Shown here: positions 55,160-64,000 of the stretch, piece by piece
Layout: each line of letters starts with the position of its first letter
Numbering within the stretch: the stretch's first letter is position 1
Notes under the pieces: model-generated
What the model was told of the DNA's origin: nothing
Seen by the model: the letters and a program-made list of their open reading frames with translations, nothing else
Database searches by the model: none
DNA from: Cordilura impudica
Lineage: Eukaryota > Arthropoda > Insecta > Diptera > Scathophagidae
Length of the DNA: 64,000 bases
NCBI GenBank assembly: GCA_963682025.1
Contig: OY821522.1
Span: forward strand, 28,025,454 to 28,089,453
Direction: 5' to 3'
Translations under genes and position numbers: made by a program

Positions 55160-55430
55160 GCGCAGGCATACGCCATTCCCGGACTACCGAGAATTTAATG
55201 CACGAGTTATTCCGCATTAGGAATAATCGCGGAGCTCAGCTCAATCAAAGTGCAATGATTAAGCCTCGCCCTGGGAAACATGTTTTCATGCTTCCCTTTG
55301 CACAAACGCCATTCCCAACTACCAAAAATTGTAGGCACGAGCTATCCACATCAGGAATAGTCGCGGGCTCAACTCAATCAAAGTGCAATGATTAAGCTTC
55401 GCCCTGGGAAACATGTATTCATTCATTTCT
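55160..55430. repeat. Tandem dimer of ~135 bp units
   Basis: Two head-to-tail units: CGCCATTCCC.. at about 55170 and again at about 55308, each continuing through GCACGAG, AGGAATA, TCGCGG, CTCAATCAAAGTGCAATGAT, TAAGC and TCGCCCTGGGAAACATGT. More G+C-rich than its surroundings. Origin unknown. Confidence 0.75.
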
Positions 55431-56232
55431 TCGCACAAACCGAACTTCTTATGGCACATTAAAAATAAACTAATTGAGAAGTACAATTCATCATTACGCT
55501 GTATTGTAATACTATTTTCTTATTTTACTACTAGCTAGTAAACAAAGTGATCGTACCATTGTGAACGAAATGGAATTGAAATTGTGTGTAGATTTGTTTT
55601 ACTTACAAAACTGTTTCTACAGATAGTGAGTAAAATCCCAGTAAACATTTTATTCAATAAGTGATCATGTGGAGTCTTTTTTGACTCCTCTGTGCTATTA
55701 AGACAGTCATAAATGCGCTCTTTTGCTGATCACAAAATATTCTTTTGTTGCGAGAAAATATTACCTTACACCCGACTCTTCTTGAGAACCTTTTTTATCC
55801 AATTTTCTGATTAATTTCGACTTATTTTTGAGTCATATTTAATGTCATTTTTCTATAAATCACTTTTTAAGCGTAAGCAAAAATCATTTCTTAGTCTTTT
55901 TCTAATACCGCATGCGATTAATCAGTTTTAAATCATCAAAAGTGCTCGAAGAAGACACAGTAAGATAATTTTTGTTAAAACAATCTTCGAAATGATGACT
56001 GGGATATCGTATATTTTTGTTTACACACACATATACATAATGGCACCAGTAAGCCGAACTCTCTCATGAAACACATAGACGACAGCGGCTAGACGACTAC
56101 AGCCTGTCAAAAATAAAATACACACGTTTATATGAAAACGATTATTTTGACTCCAACACAGCTACACGACTACATGACCACTTTTGCTGCTGTAGTCAAC
56201 TTAGTAAAAAAAATTAATGATTGTTATTTCAC
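55431..56232. other. Spacer, possibly leader of 412-like element 2
   Basis: No gene seen. A 5' LTR for the following gag would be expected here but no paired LTR is available to define one. Confidence 0.4.
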
Positions 56233-57490
56233 ATGGATTCAATATTGAGATCATTGGAGTCCATAATAATTAATGCGAGAAAATTCTTAGGACGTCCATA
56301 CTCATCGGAAAATATTTCAGCGAAAGGATTAGATATACGAGGGTTAGAGAGAGATTTAGAAAAAGTATTAGGAGAAACAAACAGCACAGAAGAACAGAAG
56401 AACAGACAATAAATATTTCAGAAAAGTTTAGAAAGTTGCTTGACGAAGCATTTGATTTATTGACACAACATTCAAAGAATAAAGTTGCCTTGGACAAACG
56501 ACAAGTTGCTACAATGGAAGCAATGGATTTGAATGAGATAGCCACTATAAGCAAACTTATTGATGTTTTCACAGGAAAAAGAAACGAACTTAGTAATTTT
56601 ATTGCAAATGTAGAATTGGTAAAAGAAACCATACCAGCAGCAAAACAAAATGCATTTTTCAATTTTATATTCAGGTCACGTTTAGATTCTAAAGTTCAAA
56701 ACATGGTAAGACAGGATACTGTTCCAACAACCATAACGGACTAGATTACAGCACTTAAGAAAGCGTACAAACCGCCGGGAAATTCGAATAATGTTTTGAA
56801 TAAAGTTTCTCGATTAACACAAAAAGGTGAATCAGTTAGGGAATTCGCAAACAAGATACAAGAATTAATTTCAGAGCTTAATGAGATTCAAATATTAGAG
56901 GTCGGAGAGACAGATAGAGCTTCTATAGTGAGGACAAATAATATAATGGCATTTAACACTTTCAAGAACGGTCTAAGAGATCAACAGATCTTATCAACCT
57001 TGAATGCCAGTAGAGTTACGAATTTCGTTGACATTGCGGAAGAGTCAGAAATTGGTTCGATGCAAAGACAAGTGTTGTATGCTAACAACAATCATGCTGG
57101 AAATAGACAGCAACGACCGAAATGCAATAACTGTGGTTCGATACATGGCGACAGATGTCCAGCCAATGGTAAGAAATGTCACAAGTGTGGTAAAATGAAT
57201 CATTTTTTGGAAGGTATGTCGTTCGAGAAGCCAAAACTTCAACAGAAGTAGAAACAGCAATTGGAATGTAAATAGGAATAACAATAATAATAATTACCGC
57301 AATAATGGCAATAATGGTAATATCAATCGCAACAGAGGTAATAACAATTACCATAACAATAGAAATAATAACAATGGAAATAACAATGGACAACATAATA
57401 ATAGAAGTTTCAACATTAATAGAGCAGAGACTCAGGGAAACTTCCAAACGCCGGAGATTACGCAGAGAGAATCTCCAAGGGGCATGAATT
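56233..57490 (+). pseudogene. gag: gag of 412/mdg1-like gypsy element 2
   Basis: The ATG at 56233 starts MDSILRSLESIIINARKFLG, to 56412, then a frame change near 56400 into the capsid (LLDEAFDLLTQHSKNKVALD, LIDVFTGKRNELSNFIANVE, FRSRLDSKVQNMVRQ). An in-frame TAG at 56742-56744 is followed by ALKKAYKPPGNSNNVLNKVS, REFANKIQELISELNEIQIL and two zinc-knuckle-like motifs, CNNCGSIHGDRC and CHKCGKMNHF. In the second, a frame change in the T run near 57204-57210 hides the last Cys. A strongly Asn-rich tail (to about 57490) continues in the other frame. Zinc knuckles plus an Asn-rich tail fit the 412/mdg1 lineage. Confidence 0.8.
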
Positions 57491-57499
57491 AGAAATAGA

Positions 57500-57892
57500 A
57501 AAAATATTTACAATCTCATCGAATCTCAGAAATTACATCAAACTAAATATATTGAATACGGATCATACCTTGACATTTTTAATAGACACGGGAGCAGACG
57601 TCTCTTTGTGCAAACATAGTTTTTCTTACCGTTATGATGTAGATTTGAATGATGACTGTTTTTTAACAGGGATATCAAGGGAACAAGTTAAATCTATTGG
57701 TTCCACAATGATGAAAATTAAATAAATGGGACAATTATAGAACATAAAGTGCAATTGGTAGAAGACGATTTTCCTATAAATACTGACGGAATCCTAGGTA
57801 GAGATTTTCTATCTAAATTTAGATGTAGCATAGACTACGATAGATATGTATTGACATTTATTGGAAATAATGAGAATATAGTCATTCCCATA
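57500..57892 (+). pseudogene. Protease region of 412-like element 2
   Basis: Reads TFLIDTGADVSLCKHSFSYR (active-site DTGAD, about 57570) and LNDDCFLTGIS, then after a stop and frame change near 57722, DDFPINTDGILGRDFLSKFR and YDRYVLTFIGNNENIVIPI. The sequence stops at the insertion point of a CR1 LINE at 57892 and resumes at 62986. Confidence 0.75.
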
Positions 57893-58254
57893 ATTTAATT
57901 TAATTTATTTCATTATTTTTCCATTACAACAAGATTTACAATCTTATAATTAAAGTAATGGATTTTTACAAAGTAATAATGAATAAGTACATTTAAAAAT
58001 ACACAGTATATAAATAGTACACAGTATAACAGAAAAAAATTAATTTTTATTTATTTATTTATAAATAAAACCAAAAAAGATAAAAAATTAATAATAAAAA
58101 AATGGTTAATACATATGAAGCATAATGGGTTAATTTAATAAAAATATATAAATAAATAAATATAAATATAAAAGAAATAATTTTTTTTTTTTTTTTAAAG
58201 AAACAAAATACATATATATATAAATGAGAGCTGAAATCAATTACATTTAATTAA
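57893..58254 (-). other. CR1 LINE 3' untranslated region
   Basis: AT-rich sequence after the ORF stop, ending in ATAAATTAAATTAAATTA on the minus strand. Confidence 0.6.
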
Positions 58255-59775
58255 TTATGAGTGAAATTGAAATAGTTCTTTCCTAAATTGCTGAGCGTTG
58301 CTTATAAATTGAATGGACGAGGGTAGCATGTTCCAAAGACGAACTGAATTAATATAGAACTGCCACTCAGATATTAAGCTTCGATATCTTAAGTGTATGA
58401 TATCGTTCGATCTTGGTGAACGTGTAAAAAGTAATCTTTCGGACAAGTAAGGCGGTGCACGTGTATATATAATTTTGTGTAGCAGTAATAGCGTTCTTAT
58501 TTTCATTAAATCAGTAAGAGTCACCCCATATAGTTTTTTGGAATATTGAGATATATGATCATATTTTCTTAAATTAAAAACATATCTTAATATTGCATTA
58601 TACGTTGATATTAGTTTTTTTCGACTTGTAAAATCGCAAATTGCATATATTTCACATCCATATAGTAGAGTTGGTATTAAGTAGGTTTTTGCTAATAAAA
58701 TTCTAATCTTAAGTGGTGTAACATACTGGGTGTTCCACAGTGTCCGTAGTATTGCATAAGTTTTCCCTGTAGCAGCATTTATATGGTCGCACCATGTGAG
58801 AGTGGAATTAAAAGTGATACCAAGATTCTTGGCTGTTGACACAATTTCTATTTTTTGATCATTAAGCATTACAATCGGCTCAAAAGGTAACTTCAAAGTT
58901 TTCTTAGCTATTATTAAACACTTAGACTTTATAGGATTAAGACACAAACCGTTTATATTTGCCCAGTCATGAATGTGTTTCAGATCTCTGTTTAGTTTTT
59001 CCAAACAATCGTTTATGTTGCTTAAATCACTACTTATATAGAGTTGTACATCGTCAGCATACATGTGGACATTACAGTATTGTAAATGTCGCACGAAATC
59101 GTTGATGTAAATTGAAAATAGTAGTGGTCCCAGTATTGATCCTTGTGTAACTCCTTTCAGAACAGGCAATGGACTTGAAATTTTGTTGTTTGCAAATACA
59201 GAATGGCGACGGGATATAAATATGATTAAACGTGTAGATAGAGGAGAAAAATTGAACAATTTAAGCAACTTCAGGCAGAGAACTTCCTGATGCACAGTAT
59301 AAAATGCTTTGGAGTGGTGAAGAAGAACAAGGAACGAGATATTTCCATCGTCAATTTTGCTACGTATTTCTTCAGATACATCAATAAGGGCTGTTATGCA
59401 GCTGTGTTGTGGTCGAAATCCTGATTGCCTATTTGTCAACAAATCATTATTATTGACGTAATTACTTATTTGACCATGGAGTAAATGTTCAAAAACTTTT
59501 GACAAATACGGTAGTATTGCAATTAGTCGGTATTCGTTGTTTGGTTTTGGGGTGGGTATGATTTTCGCATATTTCCAATTTTGGGGATAAACGCTCTTAG
59601 TGATAATATTATTGAAGATGTACGTGATATAGGGTAACATTAGCGGAATAATAGCTTTCAGAAATTTTGGATGAATGGTGTCAACCCCAACTGCATTTGA
59701 TTTAATCGCGAGACAACTACATCCGATTGATTTACACAGTTAAAGTTAAAAAAATTACCAGAAATAGTGGGACAG
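58255..59775 (-). pseudogene. CR1-like reverse transcriptase
   Basis: A 461-residue frame (59640-58255, minus strand) preceded by further in-frame and shifted coding sequence to 59775. Motifs: AIKSNAVGVDTIHPKFLKAI, YPQNWKYAKIIPTPKP, LLTNRQSGFRPQHSCITAL, motif A region LLHHSKAFYTVHQEVLCLKL, motif B KGVTQGSILGPLLFSIYIND, motif C YADDVQLYISS, then the thumb LNPIKSKCLIIAKKTL and ITFNSTLTWCDHINAATGK. In motif A the catalytic Asp position is His, so the enzyme is predicted inactive although the frame is open. A frameshift lies near 59710. The endonuclease domain is absent. Motif C and the SKAF box point to CR1-group LINEs. Confidence 0.8.
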
Positions 59776-60533
59776 ATGTGCTCAAGATTTCCGTGAGTAC
59801 CTGCCGCGGTGGCCTGACCTCACGGTGCACTTAACACCGGGTGGAAACTATGCGTCCACCGGCGCCCTCGCAGTACGAGTACCAATTTGAGGCATGCATT
59901 TGGGCATGACCTCCCCCTTGGATGAGGAGCGGAGTACTATCTAAAACTCCTACCGATCTATGGGTCACGGCACCCGGTCGCAATGCAACTCCACATCGAG
60001 CTTGCGCTCTACCCGCGATTTGGGTCTAAACCACAGCCACCACGATGCTCCCAAACGGGGCCGCACCACTGCCAGGCTGGAATAAATTCCAGGGGCTCCT
60101 GACACCCGTGGTACCAGAATAAAGCCTCCGGTCAGGCTTCGTAGCCGAGACTACTACCAGTTGAACTCCAAACAGTTCGGGACTGGTGGCCCTAGACGAC
60201 AAACAAAAGACATAAAACACAAAGGACACAACAATGAACAGCCACATTCTGAGTCGGCATATGCCCCCTCAGCAGCAGCACACAAAAGGACTACAATGAA
60301 CGTAACACATAAAACAACAAGAACGACGCGCAGGAAACATGTAGCAGCAACAACAGCAAACACCAGGGAGAGAGCTGAAGACGGTGCACCGTTGTGGAGG
60401 GACAGATACCGATGTATCAGCCCCCGTCAACAGTCATACTCATATCTGAGATCCAGGCACGACGATGTGCACTACTGGAGCGACCACCCATTGGCAGTTA
60501 AGCACCACCACGGATGCCCGCATCAGAGGCCAC
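59776..60533 (-). other. R1-like LINE 3' untranslated region
   Basis: G+C-rich non-coding sequence after the ORF2 stop, ending ATCTTGAGCACAT with no poly-A. Frames on the opposite strand (for example 60161-60565) are not supported. Confidence 0.6.
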
Positions 60534-62877
60534 CTATACTAAACGTCCAGTTCTCCTACGATTGAATACGCCCCTTGCGTATTCACCTAAATTTCTAACA
60601 GTCCGCCCGTCCTCTAATGCCCTACTCAAATCCCATCCTGTCGACGTCCGTAAAATCCCCATCCTATCCAAATTCCTAATATCACTATAAAGTGAACACC
60701 CGGTCAAAACATGTACGACGTCCTCCGGCCCATTCCCACACCTACAGTCCGGCGTATCGGGCAGGCCCCTCTTATGCAGAAAAGCATTCAAGGAGCCATG
60801 CCCAGTCAGTAAAAAACCCAGGCTAAGGCCGAAGCCAAAGTCCGGGCAATCTCTAACGAAGGTCACGTCCTTAATAAAATCGTACGTTGTTCGGCCTTTA
60901 TCCGTCTCAGTCCAACGTGAACGCCATCTTGCAAGAAGATGCTCGTCCAGCAGGAGTTTCACCTGCCTCAAGTCTAAATCAGCGATTTCAGTCGAAGTTA
61001 TCCAATCATGCCCTGATAGTGGCAGTCCCCTCTTGACCTTGAAAATAATACCACGACGTACCACTTCCAAGTCAAGGGGAGGTGCACCTAACAGAACTTG
61101 AAGAGCATCTGTCGAAACTGTGTGACAAACTGGCATGCAAGCCAGCATTGCCACTCTCTGACAAGACAAGATTCGTTTCTTGCCCATAGCAGACAGAGCG
61201 GTGCCGTACCATACAGACGAGCCGAATGTTGCACAAGCAACAAACAGATCACTATATATGGTACGGACAGCTCTCCTGCTAAGACCCCAGTCATTCCTGA
61301 GGATGCGTCTGACTCCTCCCACAACTGTCGTCAACTTGTCCTTAAGTGTTGAAAGATGAACTAGAAAGTTCATTCTTTCGCCCATGGTTATGCCCAAATA
61401 CCTAACCTGAGTCACGTATCGAATGCTGGCATTGCCAGATCGAACTACAGGTGGGCGAGCCTGCGATAAGCTGCCTTAAGCAGCATGGAAACGGTCTTTT
61501 CCCTTGACACTTCAACACCGACACTGTTCCCCCACTCATTGATTTCACGCATGGCCCCCTCACCTTTTCTCTCCAGTTCAGCACGAGACTGACCTTCGAT
61601 TAAGATGAGCAAGTCATCCGCGTAAGCACAAAGTTGGTGGGTTGTCCTTAGGGACCTTAACAAGGGATCCATCATTAGGTTCCAAATAAATGGAGCGCAG
61701 ATGGACCCTTGCGGGCAGCCCCTAACAACCTCCCTACAAACAGTATCGCTGGCTCCTACCGCAACAACTTTCCTGCTATTAAAATAGCTTTGCCATAAGG
61801 AAAGCTCTCTACAACCTACTGTCCGTAGTCTGTCCAGTACCCTATCCCACGAGAGGTAATCAAACGCACCTTTAAAGTCAACAAATATGCCAAGGACATA
61901 TTTGTTCGGACAGTCAGTCACACAATTACGGACATGATGCCAAGCATCCTCCACGGATTTCCCTTCTTTAAAACCGAACTGAAACTCAGAAGCAACCTCA
62001 TTGTAGGATTCCTTCAGTCTGTTGACCATAATCCTCTCCAGCACTTTTCCAAGTACTGGGAGAAGGCTTATGCCCCGATAAGAGCGAGGATCGCTCCTCA
62101 CTCTATCGGGAGACTTCAGGAGCACCACAACTTTGGCTTGCTTCCAAGCCCCAGGGAAGTACCCCTCACTAATGCACCTCCTGTAGATTGCCTCCAGGTA
62201 TTCCGGTATGGCCTTCCAGATGCTTTTACACATCTCTCCAGTCATACCATCCAAACCCGGAGACTTTCTACACTTGACTCGGCACATGCTTGCATCCACT
62301 TCTAGTCTTTCCAGTGGCGGAGGGCCATCCACCGCCTCATAGAGGGGATGGACAGCCGGTTCAGCCCCTGGAAAAAGTGCCTCAAGTAAAGCGCTAGTGC
62401 ACTGTCTCCACGTCAGTAAAGTCACTCCACTTATACAAAGACCGGTCAAGTCCGTCTGTTTCCGTCTACCCCGGACTATACGATAGGCCTGACCCCAAGG
62501 GTCATTTCTGCTGTCCTGCACAAAAGTCCTCCAATCTTCCTCCTTGACACGAACAATCTCGTCTTTGTACGTCCTCAAGGCGGCCAGATAGTCAACTTTA
62601 CGCTGAGCAAGATCTTCAGCATTGGAACGCCTTCCCCTTTGGAATCGCTTCCTCAGGCGTCGGACATTCCTCCGCATCATATCCAGCTCCCGAGACCACC
62701 ATTTAAGTCCTCTGTGTCGAGTCTGGCGACAACGACCCAGAAGAGTGTCGTTCACTGTGGACATCCATTGATCTATCTGGTCGACTTGACTGTCTATTGT
62801 CCAATCCCTAAATTCAGCAATTGGGACATCCAGCGCCGTGCCCCTAAAGGCATCAGCGTAGATGTCCCAATTGACCC
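60534..62877 (-). pseudogene. R1-clade ORF2 (reverse transcriptase and C-terminal Cys-His motif)
   Basis: Two long frames on the minus strand. The first (to 61445) has NWDIYADAFRGTALDVPIAE, KSPGLDGMTGEMCKS, RSYRGISLLPVLGKVLERIM, motif A IFVDFKGAFDYLSW, motif B RGCPQGSICAPFIWNLMMD and motif C CAYADDLLILIEG. After one frameshift at about 61480, the second (61415-60534) continues VRYLGITMGERMNFLVHL and ends with a Cys-His motif CRCGNGPEDVVHVLTGC, typical of the R1 clade C-terminus. RT aspartates are present. The first ~52 residues of the apparent 528-residue frame (63031-62878) belong to the CR1 LINE and 412 sequence, so that frame is a chimera. The endonuclease is missing. Confidence 0.85.
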
Positions 62878-62985
62878 AAATAGTGGGACAGTGGTCATAA
62901 AAGCTTTTATTCGGACGAACATTGGGAAGATTTGTAAAGGACTCGTTTACTTTCTCTACATCTATGTCACTGGTAGCCACACACG

Positions 62986-63994
62986 ATGAATGAAGATATA
63001 GTTGAAATAAATCATATAAGAATACCGCCAAGAAGCGAGATTACAGTAATTTTTGACATAGACATAAATGAAGATAAAGTGATATTAAACAGAGAAATCA
63101 CTGAAGGTGTATATTTGGCGAACACAATAATACCAAGAGATGGTAACAAACATGTAAAGATTCTAAATGTAACTAATGATACAAAGATTGTCAGAAATCT
63201 CAGAGTGGAGACAGTGCGACTAGAGGATTATGAAATTATCAAAATTGACAAAAACGCAATCAAAGTTAAAAAAAGATAGATTTGAAAAACTATTGAAAAG
63301 TTTGAATTTGAACAACACTGACAAGGAAAGTCAAATTGAGCTGGAAAACATTATAGAAAAATATCAACATGCATTCCATTTGGAAGGCGAAAAGTTGACC
63401 TCCAATAATTTCTACAGGCAAACAATTAACTTACACGATAATAAACCAGTTTATATAAAAAATTATCGTTTACCTCATGCACAAACTGAAGAAATAAATT
63501 CCAAAGTAAGAAATTTATTAGATGATGGTATAATAGAACCGTCTATAAGCCCTTATAACGCTCCTTTATTATTAGTTCCGAAAGGGGAACATACTGATTT
63601 GAAAAAATGGAGACTAGTAGTAGATTACAGAAAATTAAATGACAAAGTTGTCAATGACAAATTTCCACTCACAAGATTAGATGATATCTTAGACAAACTA
63701 GGTAGAGCAAAATATTTTTCTACGTTGGATATGACAAGTTCATTCCATCAAATAGAACTAGATAGGAAATCACGTCCTTATACTGCTTTTTCAACGACGA
63801 ATGGTCATTATCAGTATACGAGACTGCCATTTGGTTTGAAAATATCATCAAATAGTTTTCAACGAATGTTGACAATAGCTTTATCAGGCTTAGATTCTGA
63901 AGCATTTCTCTACGTTGATGATATAATTATTTTCGGATGCAGCTTGAAGCATCACAACGCAAACCTAGTAAAAGTTCTAGACAGATTGACCTGA
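62986..63994 (+). pseudogene. pol: pol of 412/mdg1-like element 2, resumed (RT)
   Basis: Resumes exactly after the CR1 insertion: NEDIVEINHIRIPPRSEITV, LNREITEGVYLANTII, then after a frame change near 63250 the RT: LTSNNFYRQTINLHDNKPVY, SPYNAPLLLVPKGE, KKWRLVVDYRKLNDKVVNDK, YFSTLDMTSSFHQIELDRKS (motif A), RLPFGLKISSNSFQRMLT (motif B) and AFLYVDDIIIFG (motif C, YVDD). It runs to a stop at 63992-63994, six bases before the window end. Homologous to element 1 at 16.6-18.6 kb. RNase H and integrase would lie beyond the window. Confidence 0.8.
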
Positions 63995-64000
63995 TATAAT

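Larger units (their letters stand above)
59776..62877 (-). mobile_element. R1-clade LINE, 5' truncated, 3102 bp, 14 bp target duplication
   Basis: The insertion is flanked by AAATAGTGGGACAG at 59762-59775 and 62878-62891. Removing one copy leaves the CR1 frame continuous. Visibly richer in G+C than its surroundings. Holds most of ORF2 and a ~760 bp 3' region. A target duplication of this size is typical of R1-group LINEs. Confidence 0.85.
57893..62985 (-). mobile_element. CR1-like LINE (minus strand), interrupted by an R1 LINE
   Basis: Its 3' end lies at 57893 with a tail of AAATT-type units on the minus strand; its truncated 5' end lies at about 62985. CR1 sequence is 57893-59775 plus 62892-62985. 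The reading frame across the R1 insertion is continuous (SFYDHCPTI then SGNFFNFN). It sits in the 412-like element 2 between protease and RT, with no evident target duplication. Confidence 0.8.

Noticed and set aside
60161..60565. 134-codon plus-strand frame
   Set aside because: Lies antisense to the G+C-rich 3' region of the R1-like LINE; no recognisable domain.
61934..62305. 123-codon plus-strand frame
   Set aside because: Shadow of the R1 reverse transcriptase on the other strand.
59776..62877. Canonical rDNA-specific R1 insertion
   Set aside because: The flanks are CR1 LINE sequence, not 28S rDNA, so this is an R1-clade LINE outside rDNA.
1..64000. Host genes, tRNA or rRNA genes
   Set aside because: None recognised: every long frame belongs to a transposable element, and no cloverleaf or rRNA sequence was noticed. 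A tRNAscan-SE and BLASTX run would confirm.

Overview
This 64 kb window is AT-rich animal DNA made almost entirely of transposable elements. No host protein gene, tRNA or rRNA was recognised. The repeats point to a brachyceran, probably calyptrate, fly: errantivirus-type gypsy elements, 412/mdg1-like gypsy elements, an Osvaldo/Ulysses-like gypsy, Jockey, CR1 and R1 clade LINEs, Penelope-like elements, and short elements with (GTCY)n tracts of the mini-me/DINE-1 kind. The species is an inference from this repertoire.

Left part (1-15 kb). A non-coding repeat called TE-X here (copy 1-1967) recurs inverted at 41254-44012. It is followed by LINE fragments: a CR1-like RT piece, a second LINE RT, and a LINE endonuclease piece split by a (GTCY)n element. 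Then come a nearly complete Jockey-clade LINE ORF2 (8.5-11.1 kb), more (GTCY)n elements, and a nearly full-length Penelope-like element (12.2-14.85 kb) with an RT, a GIY-YIG endonuclease and a hammerhead-like motif.

Middle (15-32 kb). A decayed 412-like gypsy (15.2-18.66 kb) abuts a minus-strand errantivirus, element R (18664-31250). R is itself split by a full-length plus-strand errantivirus, element E2 (20371-27477, CGCG target duplication), and by a 652 bp truncated Jockey LINE (29040-29691, 10 bp target duplication).

Right-middle (32.7-46.4 kb). An Osvaldo/Ulysses-like gypsy, element G, lies on the minus strand with both LTRs. Its left LTR holds a probable solo LTR. Beyond its right LTR, after an insertion of a Penelope fragment and TE-X, internal G sequence resumes, which suggests a tandem G array. 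Next come a MITE-like hairpin and a 21 bp minisatellite.

Right (46.4-64 kb). A full-length plus-strand errantivirus, element E3 (46417-54066, CATA target duplication), is followed by spacer repeats. A second 412-like gypsy then starts near 56.2 kb and runs off the window. Its pol is interrupted by a minus-strand CR1 LINE, which is itself interrupted by an R1-clade LINE with a 14 bp target duplication.

Most genes are broken by stops, frameshifts or deletions. The longest intact frames are E2 gag, E2 env and E3 gag. The nested, two-strand, errantivirus-rich layout resembles pericentromeric heterochromatin or a piRNA cluster; that is an inference.
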